Of a stretch of 64,000 nucleotides of DNA, positions 32,270-43,492 are shown piece by piece. The first letter of the stretch is position 1, and each line of letters starts with the position of its first letter. A program made the position numbers and the translations under genes. The notes beneath the pieces were generated by a model. That model made no database searches and was not told where the DNA came from. It was given only the letters and a program-made list of their open reading frames with translations. Origin of the DNA: Chaetoderma sp. LZ-2023a (Eukaryota; Mollusca; Caudofoveata; Chaetodermatida; Chaetodermatidae); NCBI GenBank assembly GCA_034401795.1, contig CM067367.1:29411690-29475689 (forward strand), in the 5' to 3' direction.

Positions 32270-33370
32270 GGTGTAACAATGGGTGAGTGACAGAATTTGT
32301 GGTTTGTTAATGGTGATTGATTGACGGTATGTGCTTGTGACAATGGGTGCTAGACAGGGTATATGGGTGTGACAATGTCTGATAGACAGGGTATATGGGT
32401 GTGACAATGGGTGATAGATAGGGTATATGGGTTTGACAATGTCTGATAGACAGGGTATATGGGTTTGACAGTGTCTGATAGACATGGTATATTGGTGTGA
32501 GAATAGGTGATAGACAGGATATATGGGTGTGACAAGGGTGATAGACAGGGTATATGGGTGTGACAATGGGTGATAGACAGGGTATATGGGTGTGGCAATG
32601 GGTGATAGACAGGGTATATGGGTTTAACAATGTCTGATAGACAGGGTATATGGGTGTGACAATGGGGGGGATAGACAGGGTATATAGGTGTGACAATGGG
32701 TGATAGACGGTATATGGGTGTGACAGTGGGTGATAGACGGGGTATATGGGTGTGACAATGGGTGATTGACAGGATACGCAGCTGTAACAATGGGTGATTG
32801 AAAGGGCATGTGGCTGTGACAATGGATTGGGCAATTGATGGTCATGTTCCAAGCCATGTGAGTATGGCATGCCCAGTAATGGCAATGACCATACAGTCCA
32901 TGTGGCAATGCATGGTGGGTATGGCATATGTACATGTATGCCGATGATGATGGGCAGGGCATATGCGATGACATAAATTTTGGATAACAGGGAAATGTGG
33001 GTGTGGCATTCAGTGGCAAGGACGATGGGAAGTGCACATGGGAATGGCAGTGATGATGGGAAGGGCATGTGGGCAATGACTTGAACACATTTGGGTGGCA
33101 TTGTTTCTGGGCATGACATGTATAATGTGAGTGATGTTGATGGGTAGGGCATATTGATATGGTGATGATTGATGGGCAGATAAGGTGGGTGTGGTAATCA
33201 TGTCTCCGGGCACTTGGTGTGTGTCAGTGACTGATGTAAATTGAATCTTGGTCAACAAATCAAGCGGTGGATAGGTCATATTGTTGTGATATTTGATTTT
33301 GGCATTGTGGTTGTGATATAATATTATGGGCAACTGAAGTGTGCGGGGTGTGCCTATAAGTGGTGGCCCG
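32270..33370. repeat. 32-bp minisatellite with a decayed extension
   Basis: Unit TGATAGACAGGGTATATGGG plus TGTGACAATGGG, about 14 copies from 32330 to 32800. From 32800 to 33370 related words (GGGCATATG, GGCAATGG) recur irregularly, an older part of the array. The unit has no stops in any reverse frame, which creates several long overlapping ORFs that I do not regard as genes. Confidence 0.9.
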
Positions 33371-33399
33371 ATGATGGGTAGTTGTATAACTCATGAGAA

Positions 33400-33595
33400 T
33401 TAACCACCAGACAGTAATTTAAATGGGCAATAACTCTAAACCGGCTGAATATTTTGGAAACAATTTGATTGAAAGTTGTTTGTGGCTTAACCACCAACAA
33501 CTTTCAGTCATATTGTTTTCAACATATTCATCAGGTCCTGAGTTATTACGCCATTGAAAACATAGTCTGCAGAAATTCAGCAGGCAGATAGTTAA
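33400..33595. mobile_element. TP2 element with both TTAA ends
   Basis: TTAACCACCAGACAG to CAGGCAGATAGTTAA. The left outer half is of the CCACCAGACAATAA type, the right of the TCTGCAGAAATTCAGC type, so the outer arms do not pair with each other. Confidence 0.85.
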
Positions 33596-33598
33596 CAC

Positions 33599-33829
33599 TT
33601 TAACCCTTGAATTTGTTCAAGAAAATTTCAATTTTCTCATAGAAAATGTCCCTCTGCAGACCAATAGAAGGCTATTTTTTAACGTTTACGGCCGGAATGA
33701 CTGGCTCGGTTATCAAGCCAGTCATTCCAGTGGTAAATTTTCAAAAATAATTTCTTGGCCTGCAAATTGACATTTCTCAAGACCACTGCAGAAGCCGTTT
33801 TTGACTGATATGTGTGTTAAATGGTTTTA
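33599..33829. mobile_element. TP1 element
   Basis: Only a few bases after the preceding TP2. TTAACCCTTGAATTTGTTC start; loop GGCTCGGTTATCAAGCC; right end TGTTAAATGGTTTTAAG. Confidence 0.85.
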
Positions 33830-33891
33830 AGGAGGGGGAAGGCTGATTATACATGACACAATTGGTGTTGGAAACAACAATAGGAAGATGT

Positions 33892-33964
33892 TATGTGTGT
33901 GTGTGCATGCGTGTGTGCGTGCATGCATGCGTGTGTGCGTGTGTGCGTGCATGCATGCGTGTGT
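33892..33964. repeat. Alternating purine-pyrimidine (GTGC/GTGT)n
   Basis: GTGTGTGCGTGCATGCATGC-like run, with Z-DNA potential. Confidence 0.9.
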
Positions 33965-34045
33965 TAACCAGACTAAGCCTTTGAACTTTAAGGACCCAAT
34001 GCGATGAATCATTTATCGATGATATAAGAAATATTCTAATAATAA

Positions 34046-34163
34046 CTGAGACAATCATTCCAGTGGTAAATTTCTAAAAATAGTCTTCTTGGCCGGCAAA
34101 CAGACATTTAATTAACAAAATAATTTGATTTTCTTTACCAAATCTGACCATTAAAGGGTTAAT
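34046..34163. mobile_element. TP1 right half
   Basis: CATTCCAGTGGTAAATTTC through CTGACCATTAAAGGGTTAA; left half absent. Confidence 0.75.
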
Positions 34164-34878
34164 ATCCTGAAATTGATTTGTACTATGGCGGCAAAAGTTC
34201 CTCTCATATTGGCTTCTAATTATTCACCTTGTTGCCTGTGTATGTTTTTCATAAAATTGATGTTCTTGGACTCCAGAGTTCAAAGGGTTAAGACACTAAA
34301 TTAGATGCACTTTAGATACATCATATTCATTTTAAAACAATACCTAGAAATATCTTGTCAAATTTGTCCAAAAATGTCCTCGATTGATGTAACATTGACT
34401 ATTGTATTGCTCCCTAAAGTAGCGTAGATTTACGTTAGCTTTGCTCGGTTAATTCGCCGAAATTGTCCGCTGTCAGTCTGATGTCGGTAACTGGTCATTA
34501 AGCACGGATTCTGGGTGACCAGGGGTCAAGATTGCGCTATAATCTAGTTAAGTCCAGCAACGCTAAGGACCTCGGTTTGCTCGAGGGAAATTACCAATCA
34601 CATTTACTGGTTAAATAGCATTAATCCGGGTATCAATGCTGTTGTCCAGTTCAAGCTGATGATGTGCATGGCAGTGGCGGCGTCAGAGGATGCTTTCGGA
34701 TGATTCGAGCAAATCAATGCTCGTGTTGAATTGTCCGCTAAACAAGACGATATAATAATTATTAGCTGGCCTTCGAATTAAGTAGGATGAATGAAGCAGT
34801 AAGTGTCAGTACCTATATACTCTCTTAGCCCTAATGAGTATCTTCTAGCTATTGGCGGATTTGGGGAAATACCTTTAG
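34164..34878. other. Non-repetitive island, candidate regulatory DNA
   Basis: Repeat-free and comparatively GC-balanced. Includes TTAATCCGGG at 34621 (TAATCC is a bicoid/Otx-class core) and the perfect palindrome TAATAATTATTA at 34753-34764. No ORF. Confidence 0.4.
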
Positions 34879-35102
34879 CCCGTTTACGATTTTCTGGTCA
34901 AGCCGGCGAAACCAGCCTCTGCAGTGATCTTCATGAAAATGAAACTATTTTTGAAAATGTACTACTGTAATGACTGATTCGATAATCGAGCCAGTCATTT
35001 CAGTTGTAAATGTTCAAAAATAGTATTATTTTGGCCAGCAAATGGACATTCACTGAGCAAAAATAGAAATTTTCTTGAAAATTGTTGACCATTAAGGGTT
35101 AA
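34879..35102. mobile_element. TP1 element
   Basis: Loop GATTCGATAATCGAGCC; right end TTGACCATTAAGGGTTAA. Left end drifted (CCCGTTTACGATTTTCTGG). Confidence 0.8.
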
Positions 35103-35134
35103 ATATTTAAGGTCCAGCCGGCCAAAAAAGGTGT

Positions 35135-35359
35135 TTTAGCTGCCTGACTGCTGTATTAGCCACCGGACAATAATTTCAATGCCCAGGCAATGACTCTGGA
35201 TATGCTGAGTATTTTGAAAACAATTTGACTGAAAGTTGTTAATGGCTTGGCCACCAACAACTTTCAGTCAAATTGTTTTAAAAATATTCAGCATATCCCA
35301 AGTTTTAATATACCTGATGGAAAATGTATTCTGCAGAAATTCAGGAGCGAGACAGTTAA
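35135..35359. mobile_element. TP2 element
   Basis: TTAGCTGCCTGACTGCTG to GAGACAGTTAA; strong stem CAACAACTTTCAGTC with a two-base tip mismatch (TTAATGGCTTGGCC). Confidence 0.85.
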
Positions 35360-35794
35360 AGAATCTTCTTTTGACACCTCAAAGTACATATGACTTCTAT
35401 AAGTGCACTTAGCTATATAGTAGACAGCATGCATCTTTGGTTAAATTCCCTACTCATGACAATCATACATTTGATACCGAATATAATATATAATGCTAAT
35501 GAGATATATTGACTATTCTCTGTACTCCGAGCATGTAATAGGTAAACACGGATGTGCGGCCAAAGTATTGTAATAATGACAATAATTTAATCAGCCGGCA
35601 GCCGCGCAGATATATATTGGCTGACGTCATCTCATTTATGCATGCCTGTTGATTGCGATATTCTGTGTGTTTTATCTCGATCTCCGTAAAGACTAGTCAC
35701 AGATGGCACTTCAATTATCAGCATCGACGTGTATGCTTATCATTTAATGCCTTGAACGTGATTAACCGGATTACAAAAATTTACAATTTAAGAA
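35360..35794. other. Non-repetitive island with a consensus CRE
   Basis: TGACGTCA at 35622-35629 followed closely by ATTTATGCATGC (35634-35645), POU/octamer-like. Plausible enhancer DNA; no ORF. Confidence 0.4.
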
Positions 35795-35955
35795 ATATTC
35801 TATTAAATTATTTGAAGCGAATTTGACTGGGAGCTGTTGATGCTTATAACAGCAACAGCTCCCAGGCAAGTTAGCGTCAAAATATTTAGCAGGTTACCTG
35901 TATAGTTACCTTGAATTTGAGAGTCTGGGAATTCAGCCGTCAGGCGGTTAAGCCA
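35795..35955 (+). mobile_element. CE-like hairpin with right flank
   Basis: GAATTTGACTGGGAGCTGTT pairs with its complement; followed by TTACCTGTATAGTTACC and TCAGCCGTCAGGCGGTTAA. Confidence 0.7.
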
Positions 35956-36474
35956 TACATTGATCCGTTTTAAATTAAACGCTGGCAACAGCAACTCATG
36001 ACCAACTGTGCCCATTATTCCCGCATGCCTGCATATGTTTTAAGATTGTCCTTTTTGTCTTGTTGGGCATACCATTCTTTATCGGTAATATTGGCTTTCT
36101 TTTGTATACATGTCATACATGTTTTTGTTTAATTGTATATTCTGCCTCTGCCGTGACCCCTCCCCCCCCCCCCTCCCAAACTCCACCTCACAGAGGCATT
36201 CTCAGGATATTGTCTAAGGAGTATAGCGTGAATGGTTATCGATATATAACCGGAGCATAATATGAACGGTCTGTACACTTCATTAGCATGTAACATGTGT
36301 TGTTATTGTTAATGAAAATTACGGTTTTTGATGAAAGTCTTTTTATAGGCAATAATCGCAGAATGAGCGGACCCATAACGTTTCTGACCTTTTATCGTCT
36401 GTTTGTGTCTAAGAAGACATTGTAAGCCATCTGTTGAATATTTAACGAAAATTAATCTGGTTTCCAGTTGAATA
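35956..36474. other. Non-repetitive sequence with a C run
   Basis: C-rich tract at 36158-36176. A TTTGTATACATGTCATACATG string near 36101 is locally palindromic. Confidence 0.45.
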
Positions 36475-36650
36475 AACGGACGTGTTTCTAACTACGCCCC
36501 GCCCATTTCTAGATAATAGCTCATCGTTTTGGAATCGATTTATACTGTGAATTCCCAGAATCCCAATTTCAAAATAACTGTACGGGTAAGGTCTTGATTA
36601 TAGTGAAACTAATTTGACTGGGTGTTATGATTTCAAAATATTTGACATAA
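36475..36650 (-). mobile_element. CE fragment, reverse orientation
   Basis: TAACTACGCCCCGCCCATTT and GGAATCGATTTATAC precede a hairpin whose tip is deleted (TGACTGGGTGTTATGATTTC). Confidence 0.7.
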
Positions 36651-36656
36651 TGTCTT

Positions 36657-36956
36657 TTTAACCCTCGAATTTAGTCAAAGAAAATTTCCATTTGCAGACC
36701 AAGAGAAGATTATTTTTGTAAATTTACCACTGGAATGACTGGCTCGTTTATCGAGCCAGTCATCCCAGTGGTAAATTTTCAAAAACAGTCTTCTCTTGGT
36801 CTGCAAATGTATATTTCCCAATCCTGACTGCTGCAAGGCAATAATTTCAATGGACAATAACTCTGGACCTGGTCAAATTGCTTTCAAAATATTGAAGATG
36901 TCCAGAGTTTAACCCCCATGGAAAATGTAGTCTGCAGAAATTCAGCCGGCACACAG
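36657..36956. mobile_element. TP1 and partial TP2 side by side
   Basis: 36657-36820 has a long clean stem around GGCTCGTTTATCGAGCC but no right outer end. 36824-36956 is a TP2 whose central hairpin left arm is deleted (GGACCTGGTCAAATTGC). Confidence 0.8.
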
Positions 36957-37079
36957 CTGCGGTGGAATGAGCGTATGAGTAGAGAGTTCATGCCAGTTCA
37001 AGAGACACACATGGAGCATGGATCTTGGCATAGTTAGGCATCCTAAGCTTGGATTTTCTTGGGTGGGAGGCCTCAGAAC

Positions 37080-38060
37080 CTCTACAGGCCTACCTTTTTG
37101 GGTGGTGGTATCTCAAATTTCCACAAACATCCAAGAAATTCTTTAAAATATCAATGTCTTTAACCCAGAGGCTGATTTCAACCAAACTTGGCTGAAAGGA
37201 GGGTAGTAACTTTCAGAACTTCAGTGCCTAAATTTGGTTGATCAATTCTTTCGGTGGCCATCTTGTATTTCTGAAAATGTTTGCGAAATTGATTAACAGA
37301 CCAATCGTTAACATTAGCTTGCTTCTTATGAGGTGCGAGAGATGATTTCCTCATCCAGGAAGTGTAGCCTTTGGCTATGAGTGACTTTTGAATGTGTAGA
37401 TGTACTTCTGTTGTGTCTGGAGGCATCTACAAGATAGAGTGTGACCGATGCAAGGGAACATATATAGTCGAACACAAAGGTCCCTCAGCACTGGAGTGAA
37501 ACAACATCTTTAAACATATTCCAACTCAGCTGTGGCAGAGCACACTGAAACCACAGGACCTACCATCCCCACCACCAATGCCTCGGTCATCAACATCCAG
37601 ACCAATTTATTCAAACTGAAAGTTAAGGAGGCCATTGAAATTTACAAACATCAACCAACCATGAATTGAGAAGAGATCTACGATATACCAGCAGTCTATC
37701 AATCAATGTGGTCACATTACTCTTCAAGAACTGACTAGAGTGATGTCTTAATGTTAATGGGCTGACTGAGATGGTCACGAAAGCTACACTTAAACAATTT
37801 CTACATCCCAGAGAGATAACTAATTTTCATTATCATGACTCATTGCGGGATTGCTACCAAGATTTTTGGAAATATTTTCAAAATATTTACCAGTGAGTTA
37901 TTGGCCATTGAAATTATTGTTGGGTGGCTTACAGTTACGAGACCCTCCTCATCATTAACCATTGGTCTGATTTCAGCCAAGTTTGACAAATATGTTGGTT
38001 CAATTTGCTCAGTGGCCATCATGTATTTTATTGGCTTTGCCATCTTGTATTTTATCTGCG
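37080..38060 (+). mobile_element. Internal modules of the AGCTCACCTG-type element
   Basis: CTGATTTCAACCAAACTTGG with GGTGGCCATCTTGTATTTC (37169-37270) and again CTGATTTCAGCCAAGTTTG with GCCATCATGTATTTTATTGG (37968-38035) repeat the ACCAAATTTGG-type module of the 27493 copy. The GIY-YIG remnant lies between them. Confidence 0.5.
37412..37740 (+). pseudogene. GIY-YIG endonuclease remnant, Penelope-like
   Basis: Conceptual translation gives GIYKIECDRCKGTYI, then after a frameshift NSAVAEHTETTGPTI, NASVINIQTN and KEAIEIYKHQP, ending with an EEIYDIPAVYQ tail. This layout is that of the C-terminal GIY-YIG nuclease of Penelope-like retroelements. It is dead: the YIG glycine reads as valine, the frame breaks near 37480 and there is a stop at 37667. 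No reverse transcriptase part was recognised upstream. Confidence 0.75.
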
Positions 38061-38074
38061 TTCCAATCAATCAT

Positions 38075-38271
38075 TTAACCCTTTCAATGAAAAAATACTG
38101 AAAAAAGTTAATTCTTTATGATTTATAGCATATTCTGATGAATATTTTGAAATTAATATGACTGGAAGCCTTTGCTGCCTAAGGCAGCAATGGCTGTCAA
38201 AATATTCAACAGCTTTCCTGTGTGTCTGCCATGAGTTTGAGATATGATGAATTTATCAGTGAAAGGGTTAA
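38075..38271. mobile_element. TP3 element flanked by TTAA
   Basis: TTAA|CCCTTTCAATGA ... TCAGTGAAAGGG|TTAA with 11 of 12 terminal bases inverted-repeated. The hairpin right arm is partly deleted (GGCTGTCAAAATATTC). Confidence 0.88.
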
Positions 38272-38300
38272 AAGCTTTCTTGACCAGTATTCGCCAAACT

Positions 38301-38537
38301 TTAACCCTTTAATGGTCAAATTTGGTCAAGAAAATAAAAATATTTCCTTAATGAATGTCCATTTGCAGGCCAAGAGAAGACTATTTTTGAAAATTTACCA
38401 CAGAATGCCTGGCTCGATAAATGAGCCAGTCATTTCTGTGGTAAATTTTCAAAAATAGTCTTATCTTGGCCTGCAAATGGACATTCTTCAAGATGACTGC
38501 AAAGGCCAGTTCTGGCCGCCTTGATCATTAAAGGGTT
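38301..38537. mobile_element. TP1 element, very well preserved
   Basis: TTAA|CCCTTTAATGGTCAA at the left, CTTGATCATTAAAGGG at the right. Arms of about 65 bp pair almost perfectly around GGCTCGATAAATGAGCC. A good reference copy. Confidence 0.92.
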
Positions 38538-38559
38538 GTTGGGAGAGGCCTAAGTTGTA

Positions 38560-38652
38560 GGCTTCGGAATTTACTATGAGCTTTAAGATTCTAGTTTTTG
38601 TTTAAAAGTCTGTAGTTCCAGGTGAGCGCCACAGGCCCTCGGGCCTCTTGTT
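38560..38652 (+). mobile_element. 3' end of the AGCTCACCTG-type element
   Basis: AGGTGAGCGCCACAGGCC followed by CTCGGGCCTCTTGTTTC, complementary in its first bases to the AGCTCACCTG start at 27493. If it belongs to the modules at 37080, nested insertions separate the parts. Confidence 0.6.
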
Positions 38653-39811
38653 TCAAAAAGAAATTTGCCTTTTTATGATCCAAACAATATCATCACCTGA
38701 TTATGATATAATTTGTGCTTTTCATTTAATCAAATTAACCACGCTTCTCCCCTTCAACTCCACCCTCCATTGCCCCTCTCCCATGTACGTTAAATCATCC
38801 CTCACAGATAGATATATGTATGTGCCTTTGTTAATTGGCTTATGTAAACTTAGCATAACCTATATTTTTCTAAATATGAGTATGATCACTGTTTGCGCAG
38901 GCCAAATGACGTTAATGTTTAATTGAAATATGTTGAAATATAAAACTCATCAGGGATCTTCAATGATCTGTCGTCCCAATGTGGGAAAATGTAGATTATA
39001 AATTAAAGACATCCGCTCCTTTCATTCTTAGTCTATCTCAAGCGGGCTATTATTTATGCTCTTTTCATTTTGGAAGCCATAAAAAACCTGTTTACCCTTG
39101 AATGAAAAGAAATAGATTTCTATAGTCACCCTGATTAATTTCAGCGCACACTCAAAATCAAACAATGACGCTTTTATTTTATTCCCTGAAATAGTGTATA
39201 GAATACGAAGCATCGGTATGTAATAATAATAATAACGCCGAATATTAAAGGAGGCCCATTAAAATATATAGAGCCTTGTTAAGTGTGAATGGTGGGCTTG
39301 AACTATTTGATACGACTCACTGCTTGGTCGTTTGCTGTCTTTTCAAACCAAATTTTCTTAAGTCAATTGACATACAAAATTTCCACACTCATTATGGCGT
39401 CTCGGGTAATATTGGCTTGTTTAGGCGACTTCTTTCTTTTCAACCGGTCGTTCTTTTGTGCCCAAACTTTATGTTTCCCATAGCAACAGATCTCTTCTTT
39501 TGTATCGTGTTTTGTGTCAATATTCGTAAACACTATCTTTATAACTCTTCTTGGTTTTTAGAATTTTTTATTTAAATCTTGCACATTTTGGGTCAGGATG
39601 AACAAGGCAGTGATGAATTTCGTATTATTAAGAGTGGGGAGGCATCGGGGTTTATTAGTTTTATGTCACACGCGCTAAGCAGGGTGCATCTTTTGATAAC
39701 CACAACTACAATATTTTGTATAGCAACGCTAATATATGACGCAGAAATATATATAACTTGTTTTAATTTCAGTTCACGTTAGATTGAATAAATGATTAAA
39801 ATTTGAAACTC
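38653..39811. other. Long non-repetitive island
   Basis: More than 1.1 kb without palindromic repeats. A 99-codon frame at 39276-39575 has overlapping alternatives and no domain, so no gene is called. Candidate conserved non-coding region. Confidence 0.4.
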
Positions 39812-40355
39812 TCCATGCACAGGCTAAAAGAAGACTATCTTTAAAAATATAAAAATAACTCAGATTTTGGAATCACCCATCTACAGTGACTGTTTAGTGT
39901 AATTACCGGCTACACCAAACAGACCAATCAAAAATCTAGTTACACCAAACTTATTTCCTGCTACAGAATTTTACAGATCTGGTTACACTGTAGACAAATC
40001 CCGTTACAAAACAAAATTTTTGGTTACAAATACATTTCCTGTTACAAATAAAAGTTTCTGGTTACACATAACCAGATTTTTTCTGATCCGGTTACACCAA
40101 GGAGCAACCGTAAGTGGATCCGAGAGTATGAAAGCAAGTGCAGAACACTAACATTCGTATTTCAATCTAACAAGATCAAACATAAGAAAGCTTCCAATAG
40201 AGTTCCTGACCAGTCGATCAATAGCTTAAAAAATATATCACTAGAATGCGTGGGCTCAATGATGAGCCATTCTATTCCAAGGATAAATTTTCAAAAATAG
40301 TCATCTCTTGGCCTGCTAATGAAAAATGTAAGTTTTCTTGTCCAAGCTTAAACAC
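39812..40355. mobile_element. TP1 copy interrupted by a GGTTACA-rich block
   Basis: CAGGCTAAAAGAAGACTATC (left arm) stops near 39850 and TGAGCCATTCTATTCC with the right arm resumes near 40215. Between them 39890-40112 holds nine GGTTACA-like words, mostly about 20 bp apart, and is bounded by GGCTACACCAAAC and GGTTACACCAAGG. Confidence 0.65.
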
Positions 40356-40387
40356 TAAATTCTTCAAGCATGCTATATAATTTGACT

Positions 40388-40796
40388 CATGGGCCTTTCC
40401 ACTTTATCAATCCATCATATGACGTCATAAACAACTAACTACGTGACATGTAGGATGATGTCATTATCAATGATGTCATGAATGGCGTAGATAAGTACCT
40501 CACGAACGATTAATTGAAGACGGGCTAAGCATTGTTGTACAAATTGTATCTTTTTACTATTTAATAAACATGCTGTTGAATATTTCGAAACTAATTTGAT
40601 TGGGCGGTGTTGCTGCCATAGGCAGCAACAGCACCCAGTCAAATTAGTTTCAAAATATTCAACAGCTTACCTGTATAGCTTTTCTGGAAATTGATAGTCA
40701 GGGTGTTTCGGGATCGATCGATCCTATCATGAGCGAGGTGTGGATGGAGCTTAGCTAGAGATGGGCGGGGCATAGCTAAATCTGAACAGGTCCATT
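40388..40796 (+). mobile_element. CE element, complete
   Basis: ATGGGCCTTTCC to GGTCCATTA. ATATGACGTCATAA near its left end contains TGACGTCA; perfect-looking hairpin around GCTGCCATAGGCAGC; GGGATCGATCGATCC block on the right. Confidence 0.88.
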
Positions 40797-41533
40797 ATTA
40801 ATCACCAAACTAACAAAGCTATCAAAGCATTGACTGTGCTGACTGAACTTAAATGGTCAATCTTAGTTTATCTTTTCATTGTCAGAAGTATATTTTCACT
40901 TGACTTGTTCCACAGAATAAAGAGAACACCCCCACTCCCACCCCACTTTGTTCTGACTACAATTCATATTTTAGCTTACGCCAGCTTTGTGTTATCTCAA
41001 CCTCACTCCACCTCTCACCAATGTCCCTCCCATCTCGGATTTTCCAAAATTATCAGGAAATTGCAGTTATGATTATTTCTCATTAGGCACTGGCCTGATT
41101 TGAATAATCCCCTCGGGTAGGAATGACCATATGATGGGAGCCATCAGAGATTTGATGCAGAAATCGGATTGGTCCTTTTATTTGGTTGCCATCTAAGATT
41201 TTCTAAGAAGTTGTTTAGGACCGCTTTGAATAAGACATGGCTGTAAGAAGCGCAGAGTGGTACAGTTGGCTTCAAAATAGCTATACAGAAATCTGTTTAG
41301 ACAATTTTATCATCAGTCATTCTTGATTTTCCAAGATTTCCAGGAATTTTTTTCCTCCTGTTTGTTTTCCATCCAATCTTTGGCTTAGCTTCTCATCCCA
41401 CACTCCTTTGTCTGTCCATCTATCCATTGTCTGTCTTATTATCCTAACACTGTTCTTCCCATCCTCTACCTGACTTGTCTTCTAATCCTATCACTCATGC
41501 ATCATTCCATCGTATCACTCATTGTTCTTTCCA
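40797..41533. other. Degraded sequence, partly dispersed repeat
   Basis: TTTTATTTGGTTGCCATCTA near 41175 resembles the modules of the AGCTCACCTG-type element. From 41350 on, C/T-rich words (GTCTGTCC, ATCCATT) begin. Confidence 0.4.
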
Positions 41534-41912
41534 TCTGGTTCCAGTTTTGGTTATGCCCCACCCATCTCTAGCTAAGCTCCACCCACACGTCACCATGTTG
41601 GAATCGATTGATCCCTGAACAACCTGACCATCAATTTCCAGAAAAATATGCAGGTAAGATGTTTACTATTTTGAAACTAATTTGACTGGGCGCTGTTGCT
41701 GCCGCCCACTCAAATTAGTTTCAAGATATTTGACAGAGTCCTGTTTATTGAATAGTAAAGCCATACAATTCATACAACATGTCAGACTATTAAGTGGTTA
41801 AGACGGACTAAATCAAGTCATTCATACTGTAATTGATTATGGCATCATCCTACACGTCAATTAGTTCTTTATGATATCATATGATGGAATGATAAACTGG
41901 AAAGGTCCATAA
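41534..41912 (-). mobile_element. CE element, reverse orientation
   Basis: Mirror image of the 40388 copy: GCCCCACCCATCTCTAGC first, AACTGGAAAGGTCCAT last. The right half of the hairpin tip is deleted (GCTGCCGCCCACTC). Confidence 0.85.
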
Positions 41913-43394
41913 CTGGCCTGTGTTCCTGCACAATCTGCATCTCCCCATGTATCGCTTGCTTGCTTTCCCCACACCTCATCTGATGCCTTTCCTTGCTTAC
42001 AATTTCTTTGTTGATCTTATCACCTGCCTAATATGAATGGATTCACATCTTATCCTTTGCTTCTCCTTGCATCCTATCACATGCTTGTCCCTCAATTTTA
42101 ACCCTTTCATTAATGTTAAAATTTACTTCCCTTGTTTTGCACAAGCATACGCTTGTCCATCCATTCCTTGTCTTCCCATCATATTGTTTACTAAAGACTG
42201 ATTTTCCACCTCAATCTACCAATGGTACGTGCATGCACACACACGCACACATGCACACACTCGCATGCACGCACGCAGGCAGGCATGCACGCATGCACGC
42301 ACGCATGCACGCACGCACGCACACACCTCTTTATTCTTTTACAGGAACCCTTCTTTCATTTTCATTGACCTACTGATCTGGCTTTTTCTTTCATGTACAA
42401 GTTCCTCAACCACTCAACTCCACCAATTGCTTACTCTCCCAATGGTGCCTTAACCAAATCAACCCCGTCCATTGTTCACCTCTTCCAGTTGTGTCGTCAG
42501 CCACTCATCCCCACCCATTGCAAATCTTGATCCTAAGATGCCATTACCCATGTTACACAACCCATGGCATATCTGTCCTAATGGTGCCATTGTCCACTTT
42601 GACTCGGACATTAAATATAATTTGTCATAATGGCGCCATCAGTCACCCAACACAACTCATTTCGCATGTCCCCCAATGGTGCCATCACTTACTCAACCAC
42701 ACCCATTGCAAATCTCTCAAGCTAATCGACCCCATCTATTGCATACTTCTCCAGATTGTGCCATCAGCCACTTGTCCCACCCATTGCATATATCTCCCAG
42801 TCTGCACAGTATTGCATAATTTGTTCTCAATAATCTATTTGTTCTTTCCTGACCACACTCATTGTTCCCATTGGTGTTCTTCATGCCGACACAACCATCT
42901 GGGTATCCATTCATTCCATCAGTGTCGATAGAATGAAATTATGCTTGGAGGGACGGAACACATTGGGTGTGGGCTCGGGAGGGAGTGTCCCCCGTCGGCG
43001 AATGTTGGATGTCCTCAAGGTCATGATTGAGGGGGACGTGTCCCCCCTGCTTCCGGCGCCTATGTATTCCAAGATTGTATCTCATATCCTACCCTACATC
43101 AAACACTTATTTCTTGCTGCCCATACCACATCTTAACCCAGAACATAGGCACCTTGTTTGCTTCTTTCACCCATCTCCACCCTTTCTGGTCCAATCACAC
43201 CCTTTGCTTGTCTCGAGTCAATCTCATCCGTTATTTTCCTCACCCAGCCCTTGTTTGTCTGTTCTTCGCCTAATCCATCTGTTCTAATCACAAAGCCTAT
43301 CTTTTATCTATCTGTTTACTATGGGACAATAAGAGGGATTTTAAATGTGTTGTGTCGATATGAGAGCCTTATTAACCCCAATGTAACACACCAA
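41913..43394. repeat. Pyrimidine-rich decayed minisatellite region
   Basis: Irregular repeats of CACCCATTGCAAATCT and CCAATGGTGCCATCA words (42430-42870) and of CACCC/CTTGTCTGT words (41930-42200, 43160-43320). Overlapping plus-strand ORFs (up to 146 codons) come from this composition. 42228-42328 is an (ACGC/ATGC)n run. Confidence 0.6.
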
Positions 43395-43492
43395 GCTGGT
43401 AAGCATTTTGAAAACAATGTTGCGGTAAGCTGTTGCTGTCTTAGACAGCAACGGCGGCTTCCAGCAATATTGTTTTCAAAATAAATACTAGT
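43395..43492. mobile_element. TP2-like hairpin core
   Basis: CATTTTGAAAACAATGTTGC pairs across GCTGTCTTAGACAGC. Confidence 0.7.

Noticed and set aside
32307-33152. 281-codon reverse ORF rich in HCHTHIPCLS repeats
   Set aside because: Comes from a 32-bp minisatellite lacking stops in all reverse frames; overlapping ORFs of similar kind exist in the other frames.
42113-43484. Plus-strand ORFs of 86-146 codons
   Set aside because: Pyrimidine-rich decayed repeats and an (ACGC)n tract lower stop frequency; no domain, no consistent frame.
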